From Streptomyces glaucescens (GTDB taxonomy: Bacteria; Actinomycetota; Actinomycetes; Streptomycetales; Streptomycetaceae), in the NCBI RefSeq assembly GCF_002154375.1, contig NZ_MUND01000153.1, forward strand, positions 1-40,031: 40,031 nt of DNA, read 5' to 3'. How positions within the stretch are numbered: position 1 is the first letter of the stretch; every line of letters begins with the position of its first letter. The notes below the pieces were generated by a model. The model was not told the DNA's origin and made no database searches. It worked only from the letters and a program-made list of their open reading frames with translations. Below, piece by piece: positions 23,953-32,931 of the stretch. Both the position numbers and the translations under genes were made by a program.

Positions 23953-26289
23953 TCAGCCGATGAGCTGCTCGCTGCGAGGCTCGGGGACGACGGTCGGCCC
24001 GCCGATGTCGGCTCGCCGGCCGTCGACGCGGCCCTGCCAGTAGCCCGTTCCCTTGAACTTCGTCGGACGAGCCTTGCCCAGCTTGGGGTAACGGTCGTTC
24101 AGACGTGCCTCCACCAAGGCCGAACGGTCCGCGAGGACCAGTGCCACACTGCGTCCCGCCCGTTCCGTGCCCTGCGCCGCCTTCTGCTCATGCTCCGCCT
24201 CGGTCCGCGCCGCCTCCTGCGCGGCCCTGACCCGGTCGGTCACTTCACGGATGAACCCGAGCATCCACGAACGCTTGTAGGCGCGCGCGTCCTCCCCCAC
24301 CGGCCGGTGCGCGCGGTCCGCGCGGTCCGCTCCGTCCAGCATCTGCAGCCGCAGGCTGGCGAACAGGACCTCGACCGCCTGAATGTCACCCTCGTGACCG
24401 AAGAGATGGACGCGGTGCCGGTTCGCCTTGCCACCGGGGTAGACCGAGCGGCAGCGCATGGCCTCGGCGATCCAGCTGAGCAGCCGCCGCATCTCCTTGG
24501 CGTAGGGCGGGTGCACCCCGACGACCTTGTCCACGGGTCCGGCGGGGGCGTCCAGGTCGTGGAGCATGGCCTGCTCGATGCCGTACTTGGCCATGAGCTC
24601 CGTGGCCTTCGCGAGGAAGGCGCGGGCCTCCTCCTCCGTGGCAGCCCGGTCCTCCGCCTTGCGGAGCAAGGCTCGGACCTTGCCGAGCAGTTCGGGCGGA
24701 AGGGCGCCGTTCGCGGTGCGGCGGTCGGCGGATGAACCGCCCGGCTCGGTGGAGGGCTCCCCATCGGAACCGCCGTGCTCCGTACCGCCGGCCCCGCTGG
24801 TCTCGTCCGGTTGGTCCGTGCCCTCCTCCTCGTCCCGGGCGATGAGGTCGGCGAGGTCCTCCGGATCGGGAGCCAGCTCTGCCAGCGCGGCCAGGGCCCA
24901 GCGTCGGTAAGCCTTGGCATCGTCCTCCCGCACCTGGGCCCGGACTGCGCGCAGGGTGCGCACCGTTCCGTCCGCGTGGACGGTCAGGAACTCCAGCCTG
25001 GCGTGTCCGAGTTGCGCCAGCGCCAGAAGCGCGCACAGGTCCGAGGCGCTGTCCGGGTCGTAGGGGACGCCGATGCCGGGATCGGGGTACCAGTCCGCCG
25101 ACTCGTCGGACTCGTCGAACAATCCCTCAAACAGGGAAAGGCCTGGCACCGTCACGTCGTCGTCGCCGGTCCGGACGCGGACGACGGAGGCCGACGGCCG
25201 ACCCGAGTAGGCGAGGGCGGCCGCCTTCTCCTGAGGTGAGGTGACGATGTGGTACCAGACGGGCACCGAGCCCCGTACACCCTGCCAGGTCGTCTCTCCC
25301 CGCTCTCGGAGCTCCCGAGCCCGCCGTGCCACGTCCGCGCTCGGTGCCTCGTCCCGCCAGGCGTCGTCGTCCGACTGCACCTGCCAGTCGAGGAACGTGT
25401 CCAGGTAATCGGCGGCATTGCGGTGCGGGCCGGGCCTGCTGCCATCCAGGACCGCGCGCTCGCAGGTGGAAAGGGCGTCGACGACAGGTTGCAGCACCAG
25501 CGTCGCATAGCGCTTCACGGCCTCGGACAACTCCGCCAGGAAGGCCCGTGTGGCCTCGGACCCGCTTTCCTGCTGGACTCTGCGCCACGCTTCGAGCCGG
25601 TCGACACTGGCCTGCTGTTCGGCCAGCCACCTCAGGTGCCCCGCGCCCTGAAGGTGCTCCTCGCGCAGCAGCACGGCATCCTCGACGGCGGCGACCGTTC
25701 GGGGTGACCTGAGCACCGCGTGGGCCAGGAGTCTGAGTGGCTCGGGTTCCGAGGCGAAGAACGCGGCGGGCGTGACGAGCGTACGACCATGCCGCCGTGG
25801 CGCCTGTTCCGGCTCGTCGATGTCCCCGTTCCAGGGAATCTCCGCCGACCAGCGCGAGCTCCACTCGGCGAATTCCCGCGCCGGATCGCCGGTGCGCGGC
25901 TGATGCCGTCGCCACCACCACAGGGCCAACTCCTCCCATGCCGCGGCGTTCCACGACCAGACGGCCGGTTCACCCCAGGCAGCCAGCCGGGAGCGGAGCT
26001 CCCGGGCCGCTCCCGGCAGGTCATGACGGTGGCTGCCGGGGATCAGCCGTTCCAGCATGCGGCTGGTCTCCGCCACGGGCTCGGCACGCGCCTCGTGCGC
26101 GGCCACCCTGGCCAAGGTGGCCGCGGCGGCGAGGCGCCGATTCCCCAGGTCGTCCGGCAGCAGGTCGTAGAGCCCCGTGCAGGCGGCCTCCAGCATGTCG
26201 GCGAGGTCATCGATCCTGCCGGCGATCCAGTCTCTTCGCGCCTGCCTGAACCACTCGGCCGACGATCCGTCCGCGTAGCCGTCCGTCAT
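23953..26289 (-). CDS. Large DUF2786-domain protein
   Basis: A 778-residue soluble protein. A DUF2786 domain lies near residues 530-575 (KVRALLRKAEDRAATEEEAR, then FLAKATELMAKYGIEQAML), followed by a conserved-looking block with WIAEAMRCRSVYPGG and HRVHLFGHEGDIQAVEVLFASL, the metallopeptidase-like companion region often found after DUF2786. The first 500 residues are helical and Trp-rich, including WFRQARRDWIAGRIDDLADML at the start, and I recognise no family there. An acidic Glu/Asp/Gly-rich linker (about 480-525) joins the two parts. ATG 26289 was chosen for the strong AGGAGGGGG upstream. Function is unknown; its place beside toxin and Wadjet loci makes a role in genome conflict worth considering (inference). 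Confidence 0.85.
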   Translation of the reverse strand: MTDGYADGSSAEWFRQARRDWIAGRIDDLADMLEAACTGLYDLLPDDLGNRRLAAAATLARVAAHEARAEPVAETSRMLERLIPGSHRHDLPGAARELRSRLAAWGEPAVWSWNAAAWEELALWWWRRHQPRTGDPAREFAEWSSRWSAEIPWNGDIDEPEQAPRRHGRTLVTPAAFFASEPEPLRLLAHAVLRSPRTVAAVEDAVLLREEHLQGAGHLRWLAEQQASVDRLEAWRRVQQESGSEATRAFLAELSEAVKRYATLVLQPVVDALSTCERAVLDGSRPGPHRNAADYLDTFLDWQVQSDDDAWRDEAPSADVARRARELRERGETTWQGVRGSVPVWYHIVTSPQEKAAALAYSGRPSASVVRVRTGDDDVTVPGLSLFEGLFDESDESADWYPDPGIGVPYDPDSASDLCALLALAQLGHARLEFLTVHADGTVRTLRAVRAQVREDDAKAYRRWALAALAELAPDPEDLADLIARDEEEGTDQPDETSGAGGTEHGGSDGEPSTEPGGSSADRRTANGALPPELLGKVRALLRKAEDRAATEEEARAFLAKATELMAKYGIEQAMLHDLDAPAGPVDKVVGVHPPYAKEMRRLLSWIAEAMRCRSVYPGGKANRHRVHLFGHEGDIQAVEVLFASLRLQMLDGADRADRAHRPVGEDARAYKRSWMLGFIREVTDRVRAAQEAARTEAEHEQKAAQGTERAGRSVALVLADRSALVEARLNDRYPKLGKARPTKFKGTGYWQGRVDGRRADIGGPTVVPEPRSEQLIG

Positions 26290-26485
26290 GTGCCCCCTCC
26301 TCAAGATCCCCTGTCCGCGTGAAGGCCATCCTAGGAAGACGGACCGTGAGCGATCACATCCGTATCGTCAGTGCCGGCCTCCTCGTCGACGTCCGCCTGG
26401 CCGCAGTGGTGGCTCAGCGCCCAGGGCTCGACCTTGCTGTAGGCCGTGCCGTTGAGGACGGAGGTGGAGACCCGTCGTCTCCGAG

Positions 26486-26665
26486 GTGCGCAGCGCCTAC
26501 GACGGCAGTGCCTATGGCGCCGCGCCGACGAAGGGCGACGAGACCGCCACGGCCAAGCTCACCAAAGGACAGGGGAGCGTCTCCATCACCTCTGCACAAG
26601 TCGCAAAGCAGCGGATCAGCGAGTCGATGAGCGCGCGTCGTGTTCATCTGTTGCCACTTCGGTAA
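26486..26665 (+). pseudogene. Short coding remnant, family unknown
   Basis: Only part of the 26290-26713 spacer looks coding: a frame from GTG 26486 to TAA 26663-26665 (59 residues, containing AYGAAPTKGDETATAKLTKG and SVSITSAQVAKQRIS) with a strong G/C third-position bias over its first two thirds. An in-frame stop lies just upstream, so it is either a very small gene or the tail of a decayed one. Confidence 0.3.
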
Positions 26666-26713
26666 CAGGCCGAACACAACCGGCCTCGCCTGAGGGCCCA
26701 AGAAAAGTGCGGG

Positions 26714-26784
26714 TCAGAGCGCCTTTGCAGCAGGCTCCAGAATCGCCACGCACTCCACGGATGCGTCATCGGAATGATCTCGAC
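26714..26784 (-). pseudogene. Decayed 3' end of a TrmA/RlmD-type RNA methyltransferase gene (copy A)
   Basis: Read leftward the DNA encodes VECVAILEPAAKAL and a TGA at 26716-26714; PMTH is found just upstream, but in another frame. TrmA/RlmCD-family uracil-5 methyltransferases end in FPMTHHVECVAxLEP. Compared with copy B (32772-32843) one base is missing at the MTH/VEC junction, which causes the frame break. The rest of the gene is absent. Positions 26733-26774 match 32791-32833 with a single 1-nt gap. Confidence 0.7.
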
Positions 26785-26875
26785 CTGGGCGAGCTACGGA
26801 AAATCCCAGGTCAGATCCGCTCTCTTGGCTCGCTGTCCCGCGTGCGGGCACCCAGAGCGTCAAACGAGCGTCATG

Positions 26876-27373
26876 GCCGATAATCCGTCCCTTCTCCTCA
26901 GGACAGAGCAAGCTGCCAGACCGGCTCCCTGACAGGCTGACCGGAAGAAGTTCCGCCGACGTCTGTCGGAGGCGCTGAACTCGTTGCACGGCCCCCAGGA
27001 AGTCGTGGAGCTACTGCTGCACATGGCCGGGTTGGAGATGACGTCGTACTGCACGGGGCAGGCCTCGCCGACGCATGGGGATGTACCGCCCGTTCTGCAC
27101 GGGGCTTGCGCGAACAGTGAGGGCCAGGGGATACGGCGGGACGATGGCGATCACTTCCGCCATTGGCCGCGTCCAGCTCCGGCACGTCCATCACACGGCT
27201 GCCTATACCGTGCGGGCGCACCGCCTCGTGACCAGTCCCGCCAGGACCGGTATGTCGCCGCCCAGAACCCTGCGCCCCGCGCGGACCCTGGTGAGCCCTC
27301 AGGAGAACCACCGACACCTTACTGAGCGTCTGTTCTACGGTGCCACCAGTGAGCCGCGGACGAGGGAGGGACC
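26876..27373. other. Spacer before the toxin locus, with one coding-like remnant
   Basis: No intact gene. Between about 26942 and 27080 a plus-strand frame with high GC3 reads KKFRRRLSEALNSLHGPQEV and VVELLLHMAGLEMTSYC, a protein-like fragment with no start and no recognisable family. The remainder (27080-27373) shows nothing I can name and presumably holds the promoter of the SseB-like gene. Confidence 0.35.
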
Positions 27374-27796
27374 GTGGAGCAGCCCAGGACGGCGTTGGCC
27401 GAGCGGATTGCCGAGCGGAGGGCGGGGGTCGGTGACCCTCGCACATTGGTGGGTGAGATGCGGCGCTCGGTCCTGCTGGTGCCCGTCTCCGACGGGGGCT
27501 TGTGGTCGGCGCGTTCGGGCGGGGTGCGGTGGATCTGCGGGTTCACGGACGAGGTGGCACTGGCCCGGTTCGCCGTGCACCACGGGCCGGGTGACCGGCC
27601 GATGGACCACGCGGCGCTCCTGGGCGCGCGCATCGTCGACGAGATCGTGCCCTCGCTGGGCGAGCCCGCCGGTCTCGCGGTGGACATCGCCACCGATGAC
27701 GGGTCGATGTTCTTCCCGCCGGTCACCGGGATCGTCCCGGACGGTGTCGCCGTCGACCGTGACGTGCAGGCCGAGGGGGACGGCCGTGGGTGGTGA
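27374..27796 (+). CDS. SseB-like N-terminal-domain protein
   Basis: A 140-residue protein similar in pattern to the SseB N-terminal domain of actinobacteria: RRSVLLVPVSDGGLWSARSG, then VRWICGFTDEVALARFAVHH, ARIVDEIVPSLGEPAGLAVD and a final DGSMFFPPVTGIVPDG. GTG 27374 has GAGGGAGG upstream. It overlaps the next gene by 11 nt and begins the operon that ends in the Rhs toxin and its immunity gene. Genes of this type often lie beside type VII/ESX-linked polymorphic toxins in Streptomyces, but what this one does there is not known. Confidence 0.65.
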   Translation: MEQPRTALAERIAERRAGVGDPRTLVGEMRRSVLLVPVSDGGLWSARSGGVRWICGFTDEVALARFAVHHGPGDRPMDHAALLGARIVDEIVPSLGEPAGLAVDIATDDGSMFFPPVTGIVPDGVAVDRDVQAEGDGRGW

Positions 27797-28442
27797 GGGG
27801 AAGGACCTGAACTTCGACAAGGCGGCGGTGGCCAGGTTCACCAAGGGTGTGGGCGCCACCATCGACGGGCTGGGCGATCTGGGCGGCGCGACCGGTTCGG
27901 TGATGGGTAAGGGCTTCTCCGAGCTGTCGATGACGGGGATGGAGGCCGGGCACCACGGTCTGTCGGTCGACTTCGAGGACTTCTGCGAGCGCTGGGAGTG
28001 GGGCGTACGCGCCCTGGTGCACGACGCCAGTGAGATCGCCGGCCGTCTGGGGCTGGCCGCGGGCACCCAGTGGGAGCACGACCAGTACGTCCAGGGTGCG
28101 CTGAAGGTCGGCGTGAACGCCGTGATGGGCGGTAACCCCCACGCCTCCGAGGAGGAGATCACCCGGCAGGGCTGGGGGGACGTCTTCACGCCCGACGCCC
28201 TCGATCCGGACTGGAGCGCGGAGTCGTTCGACCGGGCCGGTCAGGAGATGGCGCAGACCTGGAAGGACACCGGCCGCACGGTCCTGACCGAGGGGCAGGG
28301 CGGCCGGCAGTCGCAGATCCTCAACGACGCGCTCGGCATCTCCGACGACCAGTGGGACCGGGCGCTGGACGACACCTTCGGCCCGTCACCGCAGGAACGG
28401 GCCAGGCAAGCGCAGCAGCAGGGTGACATCGGGGGCAGCTGA
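27786..28442 (+). CDS. Accessory protein of the Rhs toxin locus (WXG-like region)
   Basis: A 218-residue soluble protein, starting at GTG 27786 inside the SseB-like gene and ending 2 nt before the rhs start. It has a Gly-rich N-terminus (LGDLGGATGSVMGKGFSELS), a helix with WEWGVRALVHDASEIAGRLG in its middle, and an acidic Gln-rich C-terminus. Proteins of this sort sit between SseB-like and rhs genes in streptomycetes and may act as an adaptor or chaperone for export by an ESX/type VII system (inference). No catalytic motif is seen. Confidence 0.6.
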   Translation: MGGEGKDLNFDKAAVARFTKGVGATIDGLGDLGGATGSVMGKGFSELSMTGMEAGHHGLSVDFEDFCERWEWGVRALVHDASEIAGRLGLAAGTQWEHDQYVQGALKVGVNAVMGGNPHASEEEITRQGWGDVFTPDALDPDWSAESFDRAGQEMAQTWKDTGRTVLTEGQGGRQSQILNDALGISDDQWDRALDDTFGPSPQERARQAQQQGDIGGS

Positions 28443-28444
28443 GC

Positions 28445-31400
28445 ATGGGCATCGGCGACTTCATCAGTGACATCACGCCCGACTCGGTGGAGAACGCCGT
28501 CGAGGACGGTGTCGAGTGGGTCGGCAACCGGGTCGAGGACGCCGGGAAGTGGACGGCCGACCGGCTGGACGACGTCGGCTGGGAGTCCGGTGCGGACTGG
28601 GTGCGCGAGCAGTCCCGCTCGGTCGCCAACCGGATGGGCGCCGAGGTCGACGAGATGGACCTCGGGCAGACCGAGGACAAGACGAAACTGATCTACGGCA
28701 GCCCGGACAAGCTGCGCTCCACCGCCCAGAAGCTGCGCGGTTTCCAGAAGGCGTTCGACGACGCGACTACACCTACGACGACCGCGACCGCGTCATCGCC
28801 GAAGGAGGCGAAGCCGGCCACGTCCAGATCACCCTCACCTACACCGACCCCGACCCCGAAACCGGCCACCGCACCACCACCCTCACCACCGCCGACGGCC
28901 ACACCACCCGCCACCGCATCGACCACCACTGCCGGGTGATCGCCACCACCGACCCCCTCGGCCACACCACCCGCTACACCTACGACACCCACGGCAACCT
29001 CCTGACCCGCACCGACCCACTCGGTCGCACCACCGTCTATGCCTACGACGAGGACGGCTGGCTCGTCGCGGTCACTCGGCCCGACAGCACCGTCCTGCGC
29101 ATCCTGCGCGGCCCGCTCGGACTTCCGGTGGAGTTCCACGAGCCGGACGGCATCCGCCGCACACAGGAATTCGATGAGCGCGGCAATCGGATCCGGGTCA
29201 CCGATGCGGCCGGCCACGCCACCTGCTATGCCTACGACGACGCCGGCCGCCTCATCTAGGTCACCGACGCCCTCGGCGCCACGACACAGGTGGTCTCCGA
29301 CGCCGCGGGCCGGCCGGTTGAGATCACCGACCCGGCCGGCGGCACCACCCGCGTGGGCCGCGACGCTCTCGGCCGGCTCGTCAGTATGGTCGACCCCGTG
29401 GGAGGAGTCACCCGTCTCACCAGGAACGCCGACGGGCATCTCGCCTGTCGTACGGCCCCGGACGGCGCCACCGAGTCATGGACCTACGACGGCGAGGGCA
29501 ACTGCCTGACTCACATCTCCCCGGCTGGGGGAGTGACCCGGTTCGAGTACACCCATTTCGACCTCCTTGCTGCCCGCACCGGGCCGGACGGCGCCCACTA
29601 CGCGTTCGAGTACGACACCGCCCTACGCCTCACCCACGTCACCAACCCACAAGGCCTCGGCTGGAACTACGAGTACGACGCTGCCGGCCGTCTGGTCTCA
29701 GAGACCGACTTCGACGGACGCACCATCGGCTACCGCCTCGACGCGGCGGGGCAGTTAACCGCGCGGACCGACCCGCTCGGTGACGTCATCTCCTTCACCT
29801 ACGACGAGTTGGGCCGCGTCACCTCCAAAACGTCCGCCGGTCGCACTACCGGCTACGCCTACGACCCGGCAGGGCGTCTCCTGCGGGCATCCGGTCCGGA
29901 CGGCGACCTGATCCGGCAGTACGACCGACGCGGCCTGCTCAAGACAGAACTGATCGACGGCCGCGCCACCACCTACCGTTATGACGCCGCGGGCCGTCGC
30001 GTGGGACGTATGACTCCCACCGGCCATCTCACCACCTACACGCATGACGCTGCGGGCCGCCCCGACCTCCTGACCACCGGCGGTCACCAGGTCACCTTCA
30101 CCCATGACGTGGCAGGCCGTGAGCTGTCACGCGTCTTCGGCTTTCTCACCGTCAGCTCGGCCTGGGACGAGGCTGGGCGTCTGTCCGCCGAGAGCCTGAC
30201 CGCTGACGGACGCATTCTCAACAGCCGCACCTACACCTACCGCGCCGACGGCCACCTTTCCGTGGTTTCCGATCAATTGTCGGGCGTCCGGAACTTCGAA
30301 CTCGACCCGGCTGGCCGCGTCACCGCCGTAACCGCCGACGGCTGGAGCGAACGGTACGCCTACGACGCGAGCGGCAACCAAGTCTCCGCCTTCTGGCCTG
30401 CCTCCCACCCCGGCCAAGAGGCCACTGGACCCCGGACGTACCACGGTACGTCCCTCACCCGCGCCGGAAGTGTGCGGTACGAACACGATGCACTCGGCCG
30501 CGTCACCCTGCGCCAGAAGACCCGCCTCTCCCGCAAACCCGACACCTGGCGCTACGAGTGGGACGCCGAGGACCGCCTCATCTCCGTCACCACCCCCGAC
30601 GGCACCCGGTGGCGCTATCGCTACGACCCCTTGGGCCGCCGCACCGCCAAGCAACGCCTCGCTTCCGATGGCGAAAGGGTCGTCGAGGAAGTCCGCTTCA
30701 CCTGGGACGGCACCACCCTGTGCGAGCAGATCACAGCATCGCAGGACGTACCCAACCCCGTGGCGCTCACTTGGGACCACCGCGGCCTGACCCCTCTGAC
30801 CCAAACGGAACGCATCCTCACTGCGGATGCCCGCCAGGAGGAGATCGACCGGCGCTTCTTCGCCATTGCCACCGACCTCGTCGGTGCCCCCACCGAGCTC
30901 ATCGACGAGTCAGGCGACATCGCCTGGCGCACCCGCAGCACCCTGTGGGGCACCACCGCCTGGACCCGCTCCAGCAACGCCTACACTCCCCTGCGCTTCC
31001 CCGGTCAGTACCACGACCCCGAAACCGGCCTCCACTACAACTACTTCCGCCACTACGACCCCGAGACCGGCCGTTACACGGCTCCGGACCCCCTCGGCCT
31101 CACTCCCGCACCCAACCCGGTCACCTACGTCGACAACCCCCACGCACGTGCCGACCCACTGGGGCTGTCGCCGAACTACCAAGTGGGCCAGACTCTGGGC
31201 GACACATCAAAGCTGAGCGGGTGGATCCCGGCCAAGGTTCCAGTGGAATCTGAGGCGGTCCTCCGCGACATTCGCGAGTTCGGTGTGGAGGCTCAGGGCG
31301 CGGGTCCTCAGCTCATGGGACCGTCCATCCCCAAGCCATTCGAGAACAGTGGGAGGAACGGCGCCTACAAACTCCCAGAATTCGACAGCCAGGGGAACGC

Positions 31401-31545
31401 GATCCGGTACACGGAGTGGGGCACGGTACAGTCGATCGACAACCCGAAATGGGGCGGCGAGAGGATCGTGACCGGGTCGGACGGATCTGCGTACTACACT
31501 CCAACCCATTATCAGACGTACATCGTGATGGAGACCGGCAGATGA
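28445..31545 (+). pseudogene. Broken rhs/YD-repeat polymorphic toxin gene
   Basis: The first 106 codons (28445 to about 28763) encode an N-terminus of the actinobacterial Rhs type (MGIGDFISDITPDSVENAVE ... YGSPDKLRSTAQKLRGF) that normally leads into a long helical region. That region is missing. The DNA jumps to YD repeats in another frame (DYTYDDRDRVIAEGG), so a deletion has joined unlike frames. The YD frame is then cut by TAG at 29257-29259 (GRLI-stop-VTDALG, where relatives have Ser, TCG). Beyond it the repeats continue in frame to the core motif YHDPETGLHYNYFRHYDPET, the DPLGL boundary at 31153 and a C-terminal toxin. GTG 29290, 30 nt after the stop, could restart translation of a 751-residue fragment. 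The 3' end overlaps the barstar gene (ATGA). Confidence 0.9.
31168..31545 (+). other. Rhs C-terminal toxin domain: barnase/RNase Sa-like ribonuclease
   Basis: The last 125 codons of the rhs frame, after DPLGL, carry the microbial guanyl-specific ribonuclease pattern. FENSGRNGAYKLPEFDSQGN is followed by RYTEWGTVQ, whose Glu (codon 31414-31416) fits the catalytic base, by GERIVTGSDGSAYYT, whose Arg (31462-31464) fits the phosphate-binding residue, and by PTHYQTYIVME, whose His (31507-31509) fits the catalytic acid. All three key residues are present, so the domain itself appears intact although the upstream gene is broken. The adjacent barstar gene agrees with the call. Confidence 0.85.
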
Positions 31546-32006
31546 GCAACGCCACCTGGTGGGAACGGCACGAGGCAGAAGTCAGTGTCGTCCCGACCGA
31601 CTCCACGCTCACTGTTGTGCACGCACTGCCTCCCACCGGGCTGATCTACTCGGCCCGGATGCGAGGACGGGAGATGCACGACTCCGATGGGGTGTTCACC
31701 CAGTTCTACGAGGCACTGCGCCTCCCGGACTACTTCGGCTGGAACTGGAACGCACTGCGGGACTGCCTGACCGATCTCCACTGGATCAGCGCCAAGCATT
31801 TCCTTCTCACCATCGATGACGCCGATGTCGCACTTTCCGACAGTGCCGAAGAGCGCAAAATCCTCCTGCGCGCCATGAACGACGCCGTGAAGTTCTGGGC
31901 AGCAAAGCCCGAGCTCCCGGGTCAGGAGAAAATCACATTCCAGGTCGCGCTGCTGTGCCCGCCCGATACGCGGGAGGAGATATTCCGTGAAATCAGGGCC
32001 TGTTGA
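31542..32006 (+). CDS. Barstar-family immunity protein
   Basis: A 154-residue inhibitor expected to bind and block the barnase-like tip encoded just before it. The barstar core is clear: FTQFYEALRLPDYFGWNWNA followed by LRDCLTDLHWI, with the acidic patch that occupies the RNase active site, then the strand HFLLTIDDADVALSD and a C-terminal VALLCPPDTREEIFREI. It is longer than classical barstar (about 90) because of an N-terminal extension of about 45 residues, common for immunity proteins paired with Rhs toxins. The ATG overlaps the toxin stop (ATGA at 31542-31545). It is intact although its toxin gene is damaged. Confidence 0.93.
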   Translation: MSNATWWERHEAEVSVVPTDSTLTVVHALPPTGLIYSARMRGREMHDSDGVFTQFYEALRLPDYFGWNWNALRDCLTDLHWISAKHFLLTIDDADVALSDSAEERKILLRAMNDAVKFWAAKPELPGQEKITFQVALLCPPDTREEIFREIRAC

Positions 32007-32771
32007 GATCCCTTTGAAATTTCGCCACAAACTCTGTCGAGTGCCAGGCGGCCTGGGCAATGGCACGATGCGTTTGAGCTGAGGGTGACGTGCTGGAGGC
32101 TCGCCGGTGCGACGGTGACGGCGGGGCGGAAGGACGCCTGGTGTACTTGATACAGGGCGCCGTCGGAGAATTTGGTGGCGATGAGAAGCGGTTGGTCTCC
32201 TGGGTGCAGGCGGTCAAGCGCTCGACGGTGACTGCTGCGTTCAGACTCTGCATATCGACGGCGAGTGCGGCGCCAAAGCCGTCGACCAGCGACGGCTGGG
32301 ACAGACTGGGCGCCGACACGCCGGACCACGAGCCGTCGCCGGGTGCACCCTTGGCTCACCGCTGCTCGGACGGCAGGGCAATCGCGGAATGCTGCCTACA
32401 GAAGAACGAGCCTGGCTCCGGACTCCGGCCCTGAGTCGATGGCGAGGAAGAAGTCGTCACTCCCCACTGCTCGCTGGAACTCCGGGGCCGTCGAGCAGCA
32501 CCGTGTCCGGCTCGGCGTCCCTACATACCTTGAGTCAGCGCCGGGAGAGGGGAAGACCGCGCCGTCACCCCGGCGCAGCCCGTGGAACGCCAGGCCGGAC
32601 GTCGTTCAGGCTCGCGGCCACGACTGGCCCGGTCGGCCCGTCCGCACCGGCGGCAGGGCAGGGGAAGCGCCCCGCAGGAGCACCGTTCCTGGTGGCGACA
32701 GCTACCGCGCAGAGCCGCCAGCCCTCTGCCCACCGGCGGTCCGTCGAGAGCCTGCACGGAGAACCTGCGAG
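32007..32771. other. Degenerate spacer after the immunity gene
   Basis: No intact gene. On the minus strand between about 32030 and 32340 two different frames look protein-like in succession (SAPSLSQPSLVDGFGAALAV in one, DRLHPGDQPLLIATKFSDGA in another), suggesting a gene broken by a frameshift; I cannot name its family. From 32350 to 32771 nothing with coding character is seen on either strand. Confidence 0.35.
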
Positions 32772-32843
32772 TCAGGAACCCTTCCCAGCGGGCTCCAGAA
32801 TCGCCACGCACTCCACGTGATGCGTCATCGGAAAGATGTCGCA
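32772..32843 (-). pseudogene. Decayed 3' end of a TrmA/RlmD-type RNA methyltransferase gene (copy B)
   Basis: Read leftward this encodes DIFPMTHHVECVAILEPAGK and a TGA at 32774-32772, the canonical C-terminus of TrmA/RlmCD-family tRNA or rRNA uracil-5 methyltransferases. Upstream sequence no longer makes a coherent protein, so only the tail survives. The last stretch is nearly identical to copy A, 6.06 kb to the left, in the same orientation. Weaker similarity between the two places continues to 32936, which is exactly the end of jetD, and to 26875 in copy A. Confidence 0.75.
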
Positions 32844-32931
32844 CGACAAGGGAGTGGAGGAAGTACGAGGTCAGAGGGCGTTCATCGATCCTTCGAGTGG
32901 ACTGCTGGGGCCCTGGAGCGTCGATCGAGCG

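Noticed and set aside
26984..27325. A 113-residue gene before the Rhs locus
   Set aside because: Only its first third has coding-like composition; the ATG is internal to that stretch and the rest is low-complexity, so it is treated as a remnant.
28766..31100. DNA tandem repeats or a CRISPR-like array
   Set aside because: The periodicity is at protein level (YD repeats of about 20 residues) with divergent DNA; there are no constant repeats with unique spacers.
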